A stretch of 64,000 nt of DNA, taken from Clostridium sp. chh4-2 (GTDB lineage Bacteria > Bacillota > Clostridia > Lachnospirales > Lachnospiraceae). The stretch is from positions 58,888 through 122,887 of the forward strand of contig NZ_PKUU01000023.1 of assembly GCF_002899675.1 (NCBI RefSeq), given 5' to 3'. Each line of letters starts with the position of its first letter. Position 1 is the first letter of the stretch. Under the pieces are notes generated by a model that was not told the origin of the DNA, did no database searches, and worked only from the letters and a program-made list of their open reading frames with translations. Shown here piece after piece: positions 35,459-44,243 of the stretch. A program made the position numbers and the translations under genes.

Positions 35459-36892
35459 CTAATATGCCCGTCCCCAATAAACCATCTTCACTGCCGGTTT
35501 TCCGCAGCATACGCATTTATCCGACAACGTTTCCTGCTCAAACGGCATACAGCGTGACGTAGCGCTTGTCAGCTCTTTGATCTTGTCTTCACATTCCTGG
35601 CATCCGCACCACATCGCCTTAACAAATCCAGGTTTTTCCTCAATCGTCTTAACGAAGCTGTCCAGATCGGTTGCCACATAGGTGTGGGAATCACGATGAT
35701 TTCTGGCCCGTTCCAGCATGGAATCGTGAATCTCATCCAGCAGCTCTCCGACTTTCTCATTGATCTCATCCAGAGAAACGGTGATCTTTTCATGAGTGTC
35801 ACGGCGCACTAAAACCGCCTGGTTATTCTCAATATCTCTCGGTCCGATCTCCACGCGCACCGGGATACCGCGCATCTCGGACTCGCTGAACTTCCAGCCC
35901 GGGCTCTTATCGCTGTCATCCACTTTTACGCGGAAGTTGGAAAGAACGCCTTTCAGTTCATAGGCTTTATCCAGAACCCCTTCCTTCTTCTGCTGGATCG
36001 GAACGATCACAACCTGAGTAGGAGCAATTCTTGGAGGAAGCACAAGACCATTGTCATCGCCATGAACCATGATGATTGCGCCGATCATACGCGTAGTCAT
36101 ACCCCAGGAAGTCTGGTGTACATACTGTAAGGTATTGTCTTTTGCCGCATACTGAATGTCAAATGCTTTTGCAAATCCGTCTCCGAAATTGTGGCTGGTG
36201 CCGGACTGAAGGGCTTTTCCGTCATGCATTAAGGATTCAATGGTATAGGTAGCTTCGGCTCCTGCAAATTTCTCCTTATCCGTCTTCTGTCCCTTGATAA
36301 CCGGAATGGCCAGCACTTCTTCACAGAAATCAGCGTATACGTTGAGCATCTGGATCGTTCTTGCCTCCGCCTCTTCTGCCGTAGCATGAGCGGTATGGCC
36401 TTCCTGCCATAAGAACTCTCTGGAACGGAGGAACGGTCTTGTGGTCTTCTCCCAGCGCACTACGGAACACCACTGGTTGTACAGTCTTGGAAGATCGCGG
36501 TAAGACTGGATATCCTTTGCGTAGAAATCGCAGAACAATGTTTCAGAAGTCGGTCTTACGCACATCCTCTCCTGCAGTTCCTCTAACCCTCCGTGAGTTA
36601 CCCATGCAACTTCCGGGGCAAATCCTTCTACATGGTCTTTTTCCTTTTCAAGAAGGCTTTCCGGAATGAACATCGGCATATATACATTCTCCACGCCAGT
36701 CGCTTTAAAACGGGCATCCAGCTCTTTCTGGATGTTCTCCCAAATCGCATATCCTGCCGGTTTAATCACCATGCAGCCTTTAACGCTTGCATAATCACAT
36801 AATTCCGCTTTTTTTACCACGTCTGTGTACCACTGAGCGAAATCCACATCCATGGATGTGATCGCTTCTACCAGTTTTTTGTCGTTTGCCAT
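35459..36892 (-). CDS. proS: Prolyl-tRNA synthetase (short, eukaryote/archaea-like form)
   Basis: 477 residues. Charges tRNA-Pro with proline. Class II motifs are visible: motif 2 around LYNQWCSVVRWEKTTRPFLR, the motif 3 region with TSWGMTTRMIGAIIMVHGDD and LPPRIAPTQVVIVP of the anticodon-binding part. The bacterial editing insertion is absent and a Cys-containing C-terminal zinc-type domain is present (MWCGCQECEDKIKE and CVCCGKPA), which identifies the short ProS form common in Clostridia. The start at 36892 follows AAAGGAG. Upstream is a T-box leader, so expression should rise when tRNA-Pro is uncharged. Confidence 0.95.
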   Translation of the reverse strand: MANDKKLVEAITSMDVDFAQWYTDVVKKAELCDYASVKGCMVIKPAGYAIWENIQKELDARFKATGVENVYMPMFIPESLLEKEKDHVEGFAPEVAWVTHGGLEELQERMCVRPTSETLFCDFYAKDIQSYRDLPRLYNQWCSVVRWEKTTRPFLRSREFLWQEGHTAHATAEEAEARTIQMLNVYADFCEEVLAIPVIKGQKTDKEKFAGAEATYTIESLMHDGKALQSGTSHNFGDGFAKAFDIQYAAKDNTLQYVHQTSWGMTTRMIGAIIMVHGDDNGLVLPPRIAPTQVVIVPIQQKKEGVLDKAYELKGVLSNFRVKVDDSDKSPGWKFSESEMRGIPVRVEIGPRDIENNQAVLVRRDTHEKITVSLDEINEKVGELLDEIHDSMLERARNHRDSHTYVATDLDSFVKTIEEKPGFVKAMWCGCQECEDKIKELTSATSRCMPFEQETLSDKCVCCGKPAVKMVYWGRAY

Positions 36893-36983
36893 GACTTTAT
36901 CTCCTTTTCTATTCTGTATCAAAGAATTCTGCCCACAAGGCTTTCGCTTGGGAGCGCAGCTGCCAAAGCAGCCATCAAACAAT

Positions 36984-37248
36984 AAAACAAAAACGCCGGG
37001 GCATTCAGCCCCTGTTAATTCACAAGGGACCGAATGACTCGGCGGTACCACCCAAATTAGTTCTGCCAGTTCAGGCAATGAACTCTCTTTATTCCGTTAA
37101 CGCCGGATACACGCCGTATTTTCATACGGGACTCCAAGGCAGGTTGGGCATCCATTGACACGGAGATCTTCCACCATCTGATCCCCTCTCTGTAGTGTGT
37201 GGGCTGCTTAATAGTCCTCTTCAACGTCTGTTGCTTGCATTTGCTGTA
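36984..37248 (-). ncRNA. T-box leader (tRNA-Pro-sensing riboswitch) of proS
   Basis: The invariant T-box sequence GGGTGGTACCGCC lies at 37041-37053 on the minus strand. It is followed by a terminator stem formed by 37026-37045 and 36994-37012 and a T-rich run (36984-36993). The antiterminator would use the T-box side of this stem. The stem I region lies at about 37060-37230. An AGG at 37141-37143, read as CCT on the transcript within CCCAACCTGCC, is a possible proline specifier codon; this assignment is tentative. Confidence 0.85.
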
Positions 37249-37254
37249 TTCTTG

Positions 37255-37283
37255 ATTCTACGTCATTTTTCACTGGTTGTCAA
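37255..37283 (-). promoter_or_regulatory. proS promoter, overlapping the 3' end of the MATE gene
   Basis: TTGACA (37278-37283), a 17-base spacer and TAGAAT (37255-37260) on the minus strand: a near-consensus sigma-A promoter placed within the last codons and stop of the MATE gene (stop at 37263). Confidence 0.75.
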
Positions 37284-38651
37284 GTATCCGGCACCCGAGT
37301 TTTTCACCTGAGTTTTTTCACGGATAAACCCGCTTTTTTCGGTTCTGGCATACCGGTACATGAGTCCGGCAGTCACCAGAAGGCACAATAACTCGGAAAC
37401 AGTGGACGCCCACCAGATGCCTTCGCCTCCTGCCACTCCAATGCAGAGCTTCAATGCCACAACCAGCATCACAAATCCGCGGCCCAGCGATATGGCTAAC
37501 GACGATTTCGGCCGCTCGATCGCGGTAAAGAAACCGCCAGACACCACATTAAATCCCATAACCAGGAATGAAATGCTGAAAATCCGGAATACATGAGACG
37601 AATATAATCTCAGTTCCGAAAGCTCCGGAGACACGAAAATGCCTACTAAAAGTCCGGCCCCAAGCCATGCGGATATAAATGCCACAACCGCCAAGCCAAT
37701 GGTCGCGCTGAGCGCATACCGGAACAGAGTCCTGTATTTCTCCTGCTCTCCTTTTCCGTAATAATAGCTGATAAGCGGCTGGGTTCCCTGGGCGATTCCC
37801 GCCATGGACATGACCACAATGGTGCTCACATATGCAATAATCGTATAGCTGACAATTCCGTCTTCCCCAATATTGGCCAAAATCGCATGGTTAAAAAGAA
37901 AGACTGTAATTCCGGCGGAAAACTCCGTTAAACCGGACGCTAAGCCGATCTTAATGCTCCGCAGCAGCTGTTTTGCGCTCCAAACCACTTTTACAAATTT
38001 AATCGTGGCTTTCGGGCTCAGGAAATGAGTCAGATACATAACTACCAACACGGTCTGGGAAATGCCTGTTGCGACTCCGGCTCCACCCACACCCCAGTGA
38101 AATACCATGACAAAAAGATAATCCAAAACGCAGTTTAACAGAGCTCCTGTAGTGGCCGCTATGGTGGCAAACCTGGGATATCCGTCTGTTTTTACAAGGA
38201 TTTCAAAAGAATATGAGATGATAAATGACCAGGTAAAAGGCGCAACCGAGAGCAAATAGGTTTTCACATAATCCACGGTAACTTCCGTAGCCCCTAAAAA
38301 TGCGGCGATATCGTCCATACGCCAAAGAACAACGCCCATGATCAGAAACGATAATATGGATAATACGATCATATTCTGCGTATAAACCTGGTTCGCGTCC
38401 TCGTGGTTTCCCTGTCCAAGGTAAATGGCCACAATGGTGGAAGCTCCCACCGCAAACAGGATGGATACAGAAAATAAAAAGTTTACAAACGGGGAAGCGA
38501 TGTTCACCGCCGATAAAGCCACCTCCGATACCCCTCTCGCCACAAACATCCCGTCCACCATGGTATACAGGGCGAAGATCCATTGTGCGATCACCGACGG
38601 CCATATAAACCGCCAGAAGTTTTTTTTCAGTGACATTCCATCATAATTCAT
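37263..38651 (-). CDS. MATE-family multidrug/cation antiporter
   Basis: 462 residues with twelve predicted membrane helices in two related halves. Conserved regions are FALYTMVDGMFVARGVSEVA near residue 25 and, in the second half, GIAQGTQPLISYYYGKGEQE. MATE proteins export drugs or metabolites in exchange for sodium or protons. The ATG is preceded by GGAGG at about twelve bases. The gene is read towards proS, whose promoter lies in its end. The divergent MerR gene across a 291-bp palindrome could be its regulator; this is inference from position. Confidence 0.9.
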   Translation of the reverse strand: MNYDGMSLKKNFWRFIWPSVIAQWIFALYTMVDGMFVARGVSEVALSAVNIASPFVNFLFSVSILFAVGASTIVAIYLGQGNHEDANQVYTQNMIVLSILSFLIMGVVLWRMDDIAAFLGATEVTVDYVKTYLLSVAPFTWSFIISYSFEILVKTDGYPRFATIAATTGALLNCVLDYLFVMVFHWGVGGAGVATGISQTVLVVMYLTHFLSPKATIKFVKVVWSAKQLLRSIKIGLASGLTEFSAGITVFLFNHAILANIGEDGIVSYTIIAYVSTIVVMSMAGIAQGTQPLISYYYGKGEQEKYRTLFRYALSATIGLAVVAFISAWLGAGLLVGIFVSPELSELRLYSSHVFRIFSISFLVMGFNVVSGGFFTAIERPKSSLAISLGRGFVMLVVALKLCIGVAGGEGIWWASTVSELLCLLVTAGLMYRYARTEKSGFIREKTQVKNSGAGYLTTSEK

Positions 38652-38682
38652 GATAATTAATCATTCCTCCAATTCTTTCACG

Positions 38683-38973
38683 ATGATACTGTTTCCAGTT
38701 TTGAGTGTCTCTGCCGTCCGGCCAGGCTCCGGCGGTATGCAGGACCTTTCCAGTTCCGGTTTCGGGCATAAACAATTCTAAACGTGCAGGATTTTTCTAA
38801 AAACCAAGGGAAATGTCCAAACTCGCTCCGCTCAAACAGGTGGACATTTCCCTTGAACGAAAAATTCTGCGCGTTAAGAATTGCTAATGCCCTGCAAAGT
38901 CACAGGAAAGGTCCTGCATACCGCCGGAGCCTGGCCGGACGGCAGAGACACTCAAAACTGGAAACAGTATCAT
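38683..38973. repeat. 291-bp near-perfect palindrome between MATE and merR genes
   Basis: The outer 69 bases on each side (38683-38751 and 38905-38973) are exact reverse complements, beginning ATGATACTG and ending CAGTATCAT. Further inside, GGGCAT, ACAATTCT, ACG.GCAGGATTTTTC-like blocks and CCAAGGGAAATGTCC (about 38805-38819) pair with the other side, interrupted by small symmetric mismatches such as AA opposite TA. The loop near 38828 is about 20 bases. It encodes nothing. Its sequence is unrelated to the type I and II palindromes. Confidence 0.93.
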
Positions 38974-38990
38974 TACAATTGCCAATCGTG

Positions 38991-39027
38991 TTGTACTTCG
39001 AGTATAAACCTTGGTATAATACTAAGG
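38991..39027 (+). promoter_or_regulatory. merR promoter with overlapping dyad
   Basis: TTGTAC (38991-38996), 18-base spacer, TATAAT (39015-39020). The near-perfect dyad CCTTGGTATAATACTAAGG (39009-39027) covers the -10. A regulator of the MerR type binding here would autoregulate; the spacer is slightly long, as in MerR-activated promoters. Confidence 0.55.
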
Positions 39028-39140
39028 TAAAGGGTATTTTAACATTTTCTTTTAATATTTTTAAAAATATGGTGAAAAAATGCCTTCCCCCGCCCAAATT
39101 TACCGGGCGGAAAACCGTTTGGAAAGGAATTGGTGATATT

Positions 39141-39950
39141 ATGTCAACTTATTATAAAATCGGGGAACTGGCGAAATTGTATGGAATCAGCACCGACGTG
39201 CTCCGTTATTATGAAGAACTGGGAATTCTGGTGCCACGGCGGGCTTTGAACGGCTACCGGGTCTACCGCACCAATGATTTGTGGTGTCTCAATGTGATCC
39301 GGGATCTGCGGGAGCTGGGATTTTCCATGGAACAGATACGAACTTATCTGAAAGAGCGGAGCATCGCTTCCAGCCTGGCCCTTTTAGATGAAGAACTGAC
39401 TGCGATCGACGAAAAGATGGAACAGCTGACAGCGCTCAGGGAGAATATCCTGTCACGCAGGCAGACTATCTCCAAGGCCCAGGAGCTGCCCCTCGGAATT
39501 GTGATAAAAAAAGAGCTCCCCGCCCGCCCCTGCCACCGTATCATGCAGGGATATAAAACGGACGAGGAGATGGATATTCTGATCAAGCAGCTGGTTAATT
39601 TCGACCGGGAAAAATTATATATAATAGGAAATAACCAGATGGGATCATTTCTGAATCTGAATTCGGCCAAGGCCGGCAGCTGCCGGGAATATGACGCTGT
39701 GTTTATTCTGCACCCAAAGGGTGAACATGAGATTGAAGGCGGCACTTTCCTCTCCGTCTGTTATAGGGGCAGCTGCAGCCAAAACAGCATTTATATTCCC
39801 CAGCTTTTTGAATATGCCAAAGAAAATGGTTTGGCTGCCTGCGGGCCTCTGCTGGAGCTTTTGTGGATTGACATCCACACATCCAGATACCCGTCGGAAC
39901 AGCTTACGGAGCTGCAGCTTCAAGTGGAACCGGAATCCCGTTCTTTATAA
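39141..39950 (+). CDS. MerR-family transcriptional regulator with C-terminal effector domain
   Basis: 269 residues. Winged HTH at the N-terminus: YYKIGELAKLYGISTDVLRY and YEELGILVPRRALNGYRVYR, then a dimerisation coiled coil (residues about 80-115, LDEELTAIDEKMEQLTALRE). The last roughly 145 residues resemble the GyrI-like ligand-binding fold of BmrR/BltR-type drug sensors. The start is the ATG at 39141, which opens the HTH; the frame is open far upstream only because it crosses the palindrome. It is divergent from the MATE gene. It overlaps the convergent AI-2E family gene by 31 bases. Confidence 0.85.
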   Translation: MSTYYKIGELAKLYGISTDVLRYYEELGILVPRRALNGYRVYRTNDLWCLNVIRDLRELGFSMEQIRTYLKERSIASSLALLDEELTAIDEKMEQLTALRENILSRRQTISKAQELPLGIVIKKELPARPCHRIMQGYKTDEEMDILIKQLVNFDREKLYIIGNNQMGSFLNLNSAKAGSCREYDAVFILHPKGEHEIEGGTFLSVCYRGSCSQNSIYIPQLFEYAKENGLAACGPLLELLWIDIHTSRYPSEQLTELQLQVEPESRSL

Positions 39951-40999
39951 AGGTTAACAAAGTCTTCAATCAGTAAAAGGCCTACGGGGCCCAGGATAAA
40001 TCCCAGCACACCGAACAATTTCAGTCCTACGTACATGGAAACCAGAGTTTCCAGAGCCGACAAACCTACTTTATTGCCCATCATTCTGGCTTCCATGATC
40101 TCTCTTAAAAAATAACAGATCAGGTAAATAGCCATAAGGGTCAGGGCCGTTCCAACCTGCCCTTGGAACAGGGCGATGATCACCCAGGGAATAAACACGG
40201 TTCCCGTACCGAATATGGGAAGTGCGTCTAAAAGCCCGATTCCGATTCCGGCCAGGATATAATACGGATTTTTCATGAGAAATAATCCTGTAATACAGAT
40301 TGCCGTAGTCAGGATCATGATCAGGCCCTGAGTTTTAACATAGGCGTTGCCCATCATTTTCAGCCTTTGGCTGATTAATGTAAATTCTTCATGAAAAATG
40401 GAATTGTCCCGGCGGTATTTTAACTCCTCCATCTCCTGAAGAGAGAGCATGATGGAAACAAGGCCTACAACCCAGATCACGGTGATCTGAATCATTCCCT
40501 GGAATATTGCCATGGAATTTGACATCAGGTAGGGCATCGCGCCATTTTTAACGGAATTTCCAAGCCCCCGCAGCATGTCCCTCACAATCACCACCAGACA
40601 CCCGGGCTTTAAGGACAGAGCGGTTTCGAAAATCCGGCATTTTCCGGTCAGCCAAAGATCCAGCCGGCTGATCCATATGGGAACCTGATCTACCAGCATC
40701 CGGCTTTCTATATAAAGCCGCTGCGCTCCGGCATAAATCCAGATGCCCGCCACTGACAGCAGAATCAGCAGTTCCAGCGCTCCCACGATTCCGACGGGTA
40801 TGTGCAGATTCCTCTTGCCCACTTGAAAGCTCATTTTCCTGGATATGCAGGAAGCGGTGGGATACAGCCCGAGAGCGATCACATAGGCAATGAAAAAAGG
40901 AATTACGAGAGGCAGCAAGTATTTAAAGCTTGCATAAACCACTCCCGTAACCCCTGTAATTAATAGTATCCTCTTCAGTTTCTCATTCGGTTTCACCAT
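39920..40999 (-). CDS. AI-2E family transporter (YtvI/PerM-like)
   Basis: 359 residues with about eight membrane helices; a large soluble loop lies between helices 3 and 4 (about residues 90-150). The conserved end region GLSALETLVSMYVGLKLFGV and LGFILGPVGLLLIEDF is typical of this family. The sporulation protein YtvI belongs here, but members have varied or unknown roles, so substrate and function are open. The start at 40999 is chosen over 41029 because AGGTGAG stands just before it. The 3' end runs 31 bases into the merR gene on the opposite strand. Confidence 0.82.
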   Translation of the reverse strand: MVKPNEKLKRILLITGVTGVVYASFKYLLPLVIPFFIAYVIALGLYPTASCISRKMSFQVGKRNLHIPVGIVGALELLILLSVAGIWIYAGAQRLYIESRMLVDQVPIWISRLDLWLTGKCRIFETALSLKPGCLVVIVRDMLRGLGNSVKNGAMPYLMSNSMAIFQGMIQITVIWVVGLVSIMLSLQEMEELKYRRDNSIFHEEFTLISQRLKMMGNAYVKTQGLIMILTTAICITGLFLMKNPYYILAGIGIGLLDALPIFGTGTVFIPWVIIALFQGQVGTALTLMAIYLICYFLREIMEARMMGNKVGLSALETLVSMYVGLKLFGVLGFILGPVGLLLIEDFVNLYKERDSGST

Positions 41000-41199
41000 G
41001 GACTCACCTATTTCTGTTTTGTACTTCATTTGTACACAACTTATTATGTGCCGTTCCGGTGATTTTATGTAGCATTTTTAAATTTTCTGTTCTGCGGTTG
41101 TACAGCGGCTGTTTCGCTTGCAAAACGCAGAAACGGCATAGCCTGTAAGCTACACCGTTTCCCAAAAATAATTCTATTATGTTCTTCCGGCATTCACCG

Positions 41200-41652
41200 C
41201 TATGCGGCTGCTGCCCACTGTTCTTTTTCATGCCACGGCATAAATTCATCCACCGCACAGATCTTATCCGCCATCGTGACGATCCATCCCAACGATGAAG
41301 TCGGCACCGGCCCTAATGGAAACATATGGGTTTCAATTGCCCTGGCTTCCCTGTCATTGACCTTAAAATATGCACGGCTGTTCACTGCCGCCAGTTTCGG
41401 ATGATAAAATGCGTGCATCTGAGGAGTATCATCCGTACGCCAGTCATAAAGGAAAAAATCATGAAGCAGGCCGATTCTGGCCGCTTTCACTTCGTCGCTT
41501 CCCACCGCTTTTGCAATTTTCCATGAAATGTAAGAGACATGGATGCTGTGATGAAGCCTGGTGCTGGATTTATGCTGAACGTATGTGCTCAGCTTCTTAA
41601 AATCGTCATTTTCCAATATATCTGCTACTGTCCGGTAAAACTCTCTGTCCAC
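41200..41652 (-). CDS. HD-domain metal-dependent phosphohydrolase
   Basis: 150 residues. The metal-binding pattern is visible as LHHSIHVSYI (His), GLLHDFFLYDW (His-Asp) and a later Asp in VTMADKICAVDEF. HD proteins of this size hydrolyse nucleotides or other phosphoesters; the substrate is unknown. The start is taken as GTG at 41652 because GGAAAGG lies eight bases upstream; a GTG nine bases further up overlaps that ribosome site. A weak hairpin follows the stop at about 41131-41160. The 40 bases before the neighbouring AI-2E gene and the rest of 41030-41199 hold no gene. Confidence 0.8.
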   Translation of the reverse strand: MDREFYRTVADILENDDFKKLSTYVQHKSSTRLHHSIHVSYISWKIAKAVGSDEVKAARIGLLHDFFLYDWRTDDTPQMHAFYHPKLAAVNSRAYFKVNDREARAIETHMFPLGPVPTSSLGWIVTMADKICAVDEFMPWHEKEQWAAAA

Positions 41653-41742
41653 TTTTATCACCTTTCCAAATACAATTCTGTCAACGCGCCCTAATCAGAA
41701 GGATACTACTTTTTCTTCTTTATGTCAACCGAAATAACGGAA

Positions 41743-43305
41743 CTATACCATTAAACTTGCACCCGGTCCCAACGGAAGTCCAAACATCATCCAGATAATC
41801 AAAAGTACCGACCAGCCGATCATGAAGAAAATGCTGTACGGAAGCATGGTGGCAATTAAAGTGCCGATTCCCGACTCGGAATCGTATTTTTTTGCAAAGA
41901 CCACAACCATTGCAAAATAGGACATTAACGGGGTGATCAGATTAGTACAGGAATCTCCGATACGGTATGCCACCTGTGTAAGTTCCGGCGAATATCCTAA
42001 CAGCATAAACATAGGCACGAATACAGGCGCCAGAATCGTCCATTTTGCGGATGCGGAGCCCATCAGGAGATTGATAACCGCAGAAAACAGGATGAAACAG
42101 ATCATGAGCACCGGCCCGCTTACCCCGGCTGTTCCCAGAAAATCCGCGCCTTTTAATGCCAGGATCGTTCCAAGCTTTGTGTAATTAAAATAACTGATAA
42201 ACTGAGCCGCAATAAAAGCCAGCGCAATATAGCCGCCCATGGAAGACATGTTGGTGCCTAACTGGGCACAGACATCTTTTTCATTCTTATAGGTACCGGA
42301 TACCCGTCCGTATACAATAGAAGGGATAAAAAATACAAGAGCGATCAGCACGATCAGGCCGGACATAAACGGTGAATCGTTCATCAGACTGCCTGTCTGT
42401 GCATTGCGCAGAAATGAATCCTGAGGCAGAGCCGCCGCCGCTACAAGAAGAACAAAAGCCAGAAGGGATAAGTTTCCCCATCTCAGCGCTTTTTTCTCTC
42501 TGTCGCTTAACGCAGTGGCTTCTTTTACATCTTCTCCCGTATGCTTGTGAGCTTTCAGCCTTGGTTCTACGATCTTATCCGTAACAAAGGTTCCTATTGC
42601 TACAATTACAAACGTGGAAACAATCATAAAATACCAGTTGGATGTGGGCTGAACCACATAATCGGCACGGACCATTCTGGCCGCTTCCGTGCTGATACCG
42701 GAAAGCATGGGGTCTAAGGTTCCCACCAGAAGATTGGCGCTGAATCCTCCCGATACTCCGGCAAAAGCCGCTGCAAGACCTGCCATAGGATGTCTTCCGT
42801 ATGCCATAAAGACAACGGCACCTATGGGAATTAAAACCACATAACCGATATCGGAAGCCACATTAGACATAACTCCGAGAAAAACAAGCATTGGCGTTAC
42901 GATCATTGCCGGAGTTACGGATACTGCTTTTTTCATCAAAGCGGACAGATAACCGCTTCCCTCTGCACATCCAACCCCCAGCATGGTAACAAGTACAACG
43001 CCCAAAGGCGCAAAACCTGTAAAGTTGCTGACTACATGAGTCAGCATATAAGCCAGGCCTTCTTTATTCATCAGGCTGACCACACGAACCGTCTGTTCTG
43101 TCAGCTCCAGGGTCTTGCTGTCAATCATCTCCCCTGTTGCCGATACTCCAAGGTAAGAACAGAGTCCGGATATCAAAACGATTGCCGCTGCAAGAATGGC
43201 AAACATCGTAATCGGGTGAGGAAGTCCGTTCCCCACGGTTTCAACACCGTTTAAAAAACGGCCGAAAAGCGAAAGCTTTTCTTTTTTTGCTGCGTTTGGT
43301 TTCAT
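41743..43305 (-). CDS. AbgT-family transporter
   Basis: 520 residues with about twelve membrane segments. Family regions include NGLPHPITMFAILAAAIVLI, GVVLVTMLGVGCAEGSGYLS, LGVMSNVASDIGYVVLIPIG and GSASAKWTILAPVFVPMFM. AbgT proteins import p-aminobenzoyl-glutamate or export sulfonamides and related compounds, driven by ions. The start at 43305 has GGAGG eight bases upstream, giving the usual family length; the longer frame to 43452 has no ribosome site and would overlap the RluA gene end. Single gene. Confidence 0.9.
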   Translation of the reverse strand: MKPNAAKKEKLSLFGRFLNGVETVGNGLPHPITMFAILAAAIVLISGLCSYLGVSATGEMIDSKTLELTEQTVRVVSLMNKEGLAYMLTHVVSNFTGFAPLGVVLVTMLGVGCAEGSGYLSALMKKAVSVTPAMIVTPMLVFLGVMSNVASDIGYVVLIPIGAVVFMAYGRHPMAGLAAAFAGVSGGFSANLLVGTLDPMLSGISTEAARMVRADYVVQPTSNWYFMIVSTFVIVAIGTFVTDKIVEPRLKAHKHTGEDVKEATALSDREKKALRWGNLSLLAFVLLVAAAALPQDSFLRNAQTGSLMNDSPFMSGLIVLIALVFFIPSIVYGRVSGTYKNEKDVCAQLGTNMSSMGGYIALAFIAAQFISYFNYTKLGTILALKGADFLGTAGVSGPVLMICFILFSAVINLLMGSASAKWTILAPVFVPMFMLLGYSPELTQVAYRIGDSCTNLITPLMSYFAMVVVFAKKYDSESGIGTLIATMLPYSIFFMIGWSVLLIIWMMFGLPLGPGASLMV

Positions 43306-43435
43306 GATACATACCTCCAAAAATTTTCGTGAACCGGCAGAGCGGATAGGCAGCCATTGTCTACTCGTTCCGTCTCCAAGCGCACCGCACGTCCTCACAT
43401 TATATAGGATATGTATCCGTCTAGTCAACAAGATA

Positions 43436-44131
43436 TCACTGGAATTTGGCAAATACCGAATACTCCGGCTTCATCTGAAAGCTCATTTTCCTGCCCGTAA
43501 CCGGATGGGAAAATGCCAGATAACAGGAACAAAGAGCGATGCTTCCCCTCTTTCTCCCGGCCCCTGCCGCCGGAGTAAACTGCAGATTATATTTGTTGTC
43601 TCCCCATAAAGGGGTTCCATGGCCTGACATCTGAACCCGGATCTGATGGTGGCGTCCGGTCAGAAGTTCAATCTCCACCAGGGACAGAACCTCTTCTCCT
43701 TCCTGGATTGTGCGGATCACTTTATAGTTCAGTTTTGCCTCTTTTGCACCATTTATCCCCTTATCCACAATTTTTGAAGTATTGCTTTTACTGTCTTTCA
43801 ACAGATAATCCACATAGTTACCCACATTATCCACAAGTTTTCCACAAATCACTGCCTGATATTTTTTTGTCATTTTGCCTTCACTGACCTGTTTACTCAG
43901 CGCTGCGGCGGCTTTTTGCGTCTTTGCATATACCATTACGCCGCCCACCGGCTTATCTAATCTGTGGATAACTCCCACGTATGGTTCACATTTGGCCGTG
44001 GATAACTTGTTAATATGTTTCTTAATCTCACTGACCATGTCCGGTTCAAAGCTGTGGGACGACTGTGATTCGATCCCCACCGTTTTTTCCACCACGATAA
44101 TCTGTTCATCTTCAAAAAATATTTGCAGCAT
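43436..44131 (-). CDS. RluA-family pseudouridine synthase
   Basis: 231 residues. The catalytic Asp is in YVGVIHRLDKPVGGVMVYAK (HRLD motif), with the supporting regions LVEIELLTGRHHQIRVQMSG and GTPLWGDNKYN. No S4 domain is present. The enzyme isomerises uridine in rRNA or tRNA; the target site cannot be told. The start at 44131 follows AAGGAG; the longer form starting at 44149 would place the ribosome site inside the gene. It is followed by the AbgT gene on the same strand after 130 bases. Confidence 0.9.
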   Translation of the reverse strand: MLQIFFEDEQIIVVEKTVGIESQSSHSFEPDMVSEIKKHINKLSTAKCEPYVGVIHRLDKPVGGVMVYAKTQKAAAALSKQVSEGKMTKKYQAVICGKLVDNVGNYVDYLLKDSKSNTSKIVDKGINGAKEAKLNYKVIRTIQEGEEVLSLVEIELLTGRHHQIRVQMSGHGTPLWGDNKYNLQFTPAAGAGRKRGSIALCSCYLAFSHPVTGRKMSFQMKPEYSVFAKFQ

Positions 44132-44243
44132 TTTAATTTCTCCTTGCATATTTGGGTTAAAAGTTGTATAGTATAGTAAATGACAGCATGTAGTTTTAAT
44201 AACTACATTACATATTATTAAGTTCTAACTGGAGGTGTTTTTT

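Noticed and set aside
41004..41258. 84-codon frame between AI-2E and HD genes
   Set aside because: Overlaps both genes' ends, no ribosome site, no domain; the interval seems to hold only a weak hairpin.
44188..44208. Short inverted repeat ATGTAGTT / AACTACAT before the HlyIII gene
   Set aside because: Eight-base arms in an AT-rich region are weak evidence for an operator; noted but not listed as a site.
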